Shown here piece after piece: positions 4,420 to 5,805 of a DNA stretch of 5,805 nt. Under the pieces are notes generated by a model. The model saw only the letters and a list, made by a program, of their open reading frames with translations, was not told the origin of the DNA and searched no databases. The stretch's first letter is position 1. Every line of letters starts with the position of its first letter. This DNA comes from Marinosulfonomonas sp. (GTDB taxonomy: Bacteria > Pseudomonadota > Alphaproteobacteria > Rhodobacterales > Rhodobacteraceae), in NCBI GenBank assembly GCA_019090845.1, contig JAHRVD010000243.1:1-5805 (forward strand). The letters run 5' to 3'. Position numbers and translations under genes: made by a program.

Positions 4420-5805
4420 CCATCGTAACCAGAACCTTTTTTGCTGGCCTCACATTGCGTCAAAACTGGCAAAAGTGCCGCTGAACCATGCATCGTCATT
4501 CGCAATGCCTGAACCGCTGAACGCAGGTCAGATTGTCCGGTCGCCGCCCATTTGACGGCCATGATAATAGCGTCCGCATGGTGGGCGATGTAACGCGCGT
4601 CGACCACGGCCAGCAAGGGCGAAGAATCTATTATTGTAATGTCGTAGACCTCGCGCGCCTGATCCAGAAGCTTCTCAAATGTTGCCGAGTTCAATAACTC
4701 ATCTGTCGCAACTTCCGCCCGCCCGGCACACATAATCAAGGCCAGCGGACTTGCGGAATCGCGCGCATAAAACCCGCTGTTCATATCGTTCCCGTCTGGG
4801 TCACGCAGGTAGTCGAGGAACCCAGTTTTTGGGGCCAAACCTAGGTGCCGGTGCAAAGACGGCTTTCGAAGGTCCGCATCAATCAGAAGCGTTTTTTTGC
4901 CCGCCAGAGCATAGGCTCGCGCCAGCGCAAGAGCTGTCGTTGTTTTCCCTTCGTCAGAAATCGAAGACGTAACCAATATAACCTTACCGGCGCTCAAAGA
5001 GGTATTGGGGCCTGCCAAAGTGGCGGCCCGAAAAGTCTGCTCGACGGCTGCACGTAATGTGCGGACTGATTCAGAATAATGGGACAGCGGCGCGTCGATC
5101 ACTGTGTCCGCTATGCTAAGCTGGCCCGTATTGGAGTTCCGCACAAATGGAAGTGTGGCGGCGGTGTTATTCTGCACCAATTCAGACAGTTGTGTGGCAG
5201 TGGTGACACCACCGATGTAAAATTCATTCAAGAACGCAAGACTGACACCAAGGCCCGTGGAAACCGCCAGCGCGACCAGCAGAACGAGCATTTTATTTGG
5301 AAATGCCGGCGCAACGGGCGCCAAGGCCGGGGCAACGATGCGGCTGTCGGCAATCTGAATTCGGGCCTGTGTTTCAAGATCGCGCATTCGCGACAGTAGT
5401 GTTTGATACTGCGCACGCGCGATACTTGCGCCTTGTTGCATAGCATAAACCTCGGTCAGCAAGTCAGCTGAAAGCTCGGCACCAGTTACCGCTTGTCTGA
5501 TTTCTTGCCGGGTATCGAAGGTTTTCGCATCCTGCTTTTCTATGCTTATGGATAGTGACGTCAGAACTTCGCGGGCCTTGGTGTTTAGCAATGCCTCCAG
5601 CCGCGTTAATTCTGTCTGAAGCAAATTCTTTTCCTCAATCTGGGATGGGTCTTGTTGGGCACCCAGCAGTTTTTCGCGGTACTGGGCCAACTGGGTCAGC
5701 GCATCGTCACCGACCGTTTCAGCCACACCGTTCCAATTGTAGTCGCTGACCATGGCAGACAAGTCTGTCTTAGTTTGTGTAAGTCGTGAGGTCTCGGTCA
5801 GACTA
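4401..5805 (-). CDS. Wzc/ExoP-type polysaccharide co-polymerase with BY-kinase domain, 5'-truncated
   Basis: Inner-membrane protein that would control chain length and export through a tyrosine autokinase domain. The frame is open from the right edge, giving 467 visible codons. The TTG at 5762 and ATG at 5753 are internal, and about 250 N-terminal residues (first membrane helix, Wzz domain) should lie outside. In fragment numbering: a helical, coiled-coil-like periplasmic region (about 30-150) containing ARIQIADSRIVAPALAP (147-163), a Pro-rich stretch, the second membrane helix (about 171-193), the oligomerisation motif ESVRTLR (245-251, EX2RX2R), Walker A SSISDEGKTT (280-289), Walker A' LLIDADLR (306-313) and Walker B TIIDSSP (390-396). 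All kinase nucleotide-binding motifs are intact. The C-terminal tail is short, ending GYDGYSAAI with only two tyrosines, whereas BY-kinases usually carry a Tyr cluster. The gene is convergent with the glycosyltransferase, so its promoter lies off the window. Family assignment is secure. Confidence 0.93.
   Translation of the reverse strand, partial: SLTETSRLTQTKTDLSAMVSDYNWNGVAETVGDDALTQLAQYREKLLGAQQDPSQIEEKNLLQTELTRLEALLNTKAREVLTSLSISIEKQDAKTFDTRQEIRQAVTGAELSADLLTEVYAMQQGASIARAQYQTLLSRMRDLETQARIQIADSRIVAPALAPVAPAFPNKMLVLLVALAVSTGLGVSLAFLNEFYIGGVTTATQLSELVQNNTAATLPFVRNSNTGQLSIADTVIDAPLSHYSESVRTLRAAVEQTFRAATLAGPNTSLSAGKVILVTSSISDEGKTTTALALARAYALAGKKTLLIDADLRKPSLHRHLGLAPKTGFLDYLRDPDGNDMNSGFYARDSASPLALIMCAGRAEVATDELLNSATFEKLLDQAREVYDITIIDSSPLLAVVDARYIAHHADAIIMAVKWAATGQSDLRSAVQALRMTMHGSAALLPVLTQCEASKKGSGYDGYSAAI

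Noticed and set aside
4429..4446. CCAG...CTGG flanking a T6 run (4437-4442) after the glycosyltransferase stop, as a terminator
   Set aside because: The stem would be only 4 bp and the T run lies in the loop rather than after a hairpin.
4019..4555. A 178-codon plus-strand frame spanning the end of the glycosyltransferase and the kinase tail
   Set aside because: It overlaps two well-supported genes, has no recognisable motif and no clear ribosome site.
5079..5399. A 106-codon plus-strand frame antisense to the kinase gene
   Set aside because: Its composition (Gly, Arg, Gln, Lys rich) and position antisense to the membrane-helix/linker coding region fit a shadow frame; no family resemblance.
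1..5805. Search for CRISPR repeats, tRNA/rRNA, insertion sequence ends or toxin-antitoxin genes
   Set aside because: No direct-repeat arrays, structural RNA signatures, transposase motifs or terminal repeats were seen; the window is almost fully occupied by five genes.

Overview
This window is most likely from an alphaproteobacterium of the Rhodobacteraceae (roseobacter) type. The evidence is the ribulose-phosphate 3-epimerase sequence (e.g. MIAPVDPYIEAF, EAGPHIHRTLQAIRGAG), which I recall as typical of that family, mid-range GC, and a promoter region with two TTAA-N7-TTAA boxes, the binding pattern of the alphaproteobacterial response regulator CtrA. The family assignment is inference from memory, not a search.

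Layout from left to right. (1) 1-519 (+): the C-terminal three quarters of ribulose-phosphate 3-epimerase (rpe), cut by the window edge. (2) 477-1775 (-): a multi-spanning O-antigen ligase/polymerase-like (Wzy-type) membrane protein whose tail overlaps the end of rpe on the opposite strand. (3) 1772-3094 (-): a Wzx-like lipid-linked oligosaccharide flippase of the MOP superfamily, in an operon with and 4 bp overlapping the polymerase. (4) 3095-3291: a divergent promoter region with two CtrA-like boxes and a possible -10 element. (5) 3292-4419 (+): a GT4-fold glycosyltransferase with the N-terminal DUF1972-type domain. (6) 4401-5805 (-): the C-terminal part of a Wzc/ExoP-type polysaccharide co-polymerase with a BY-kinase domain. 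It is open through the right edge, so its N-terminal Wzz domain lies outside.

Regions 2-6 read as part of a Wzx/Wzy-dependent exopolysaccharide or capsule locus: the glycosyltransferase adds a sugar to a lipid-linked repeat unit, the flippase moves the unit across the inner membrane, the polymerase joins units in the periplasm, and the co-polymerase/kinase controls chain length and export. The initiating phosphoglycosyltransferase and the outer-membrane exporter are not in the window. rpe is a housekeeping gene of the pentose phosphate/Calvin pathways and probably marks the edge of the locus.

The most interesting signal is regulatory. Five of the eight TTAA tetranucleotides I found in the whole window lie within 56 bp (3168-3223), and four of them form two equally spaced TTAA-N7-TTAA palindromes between the divergent flippase/polymerase and glycosyltransferase genes. 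This suggests that the polysaccharide is under CtrA (cell-cycle/quorum/motility-linked) control. I found no mobile elements, CRISPR arrays, tRNAs or rRNAs, and no evidence of an entirely new system.
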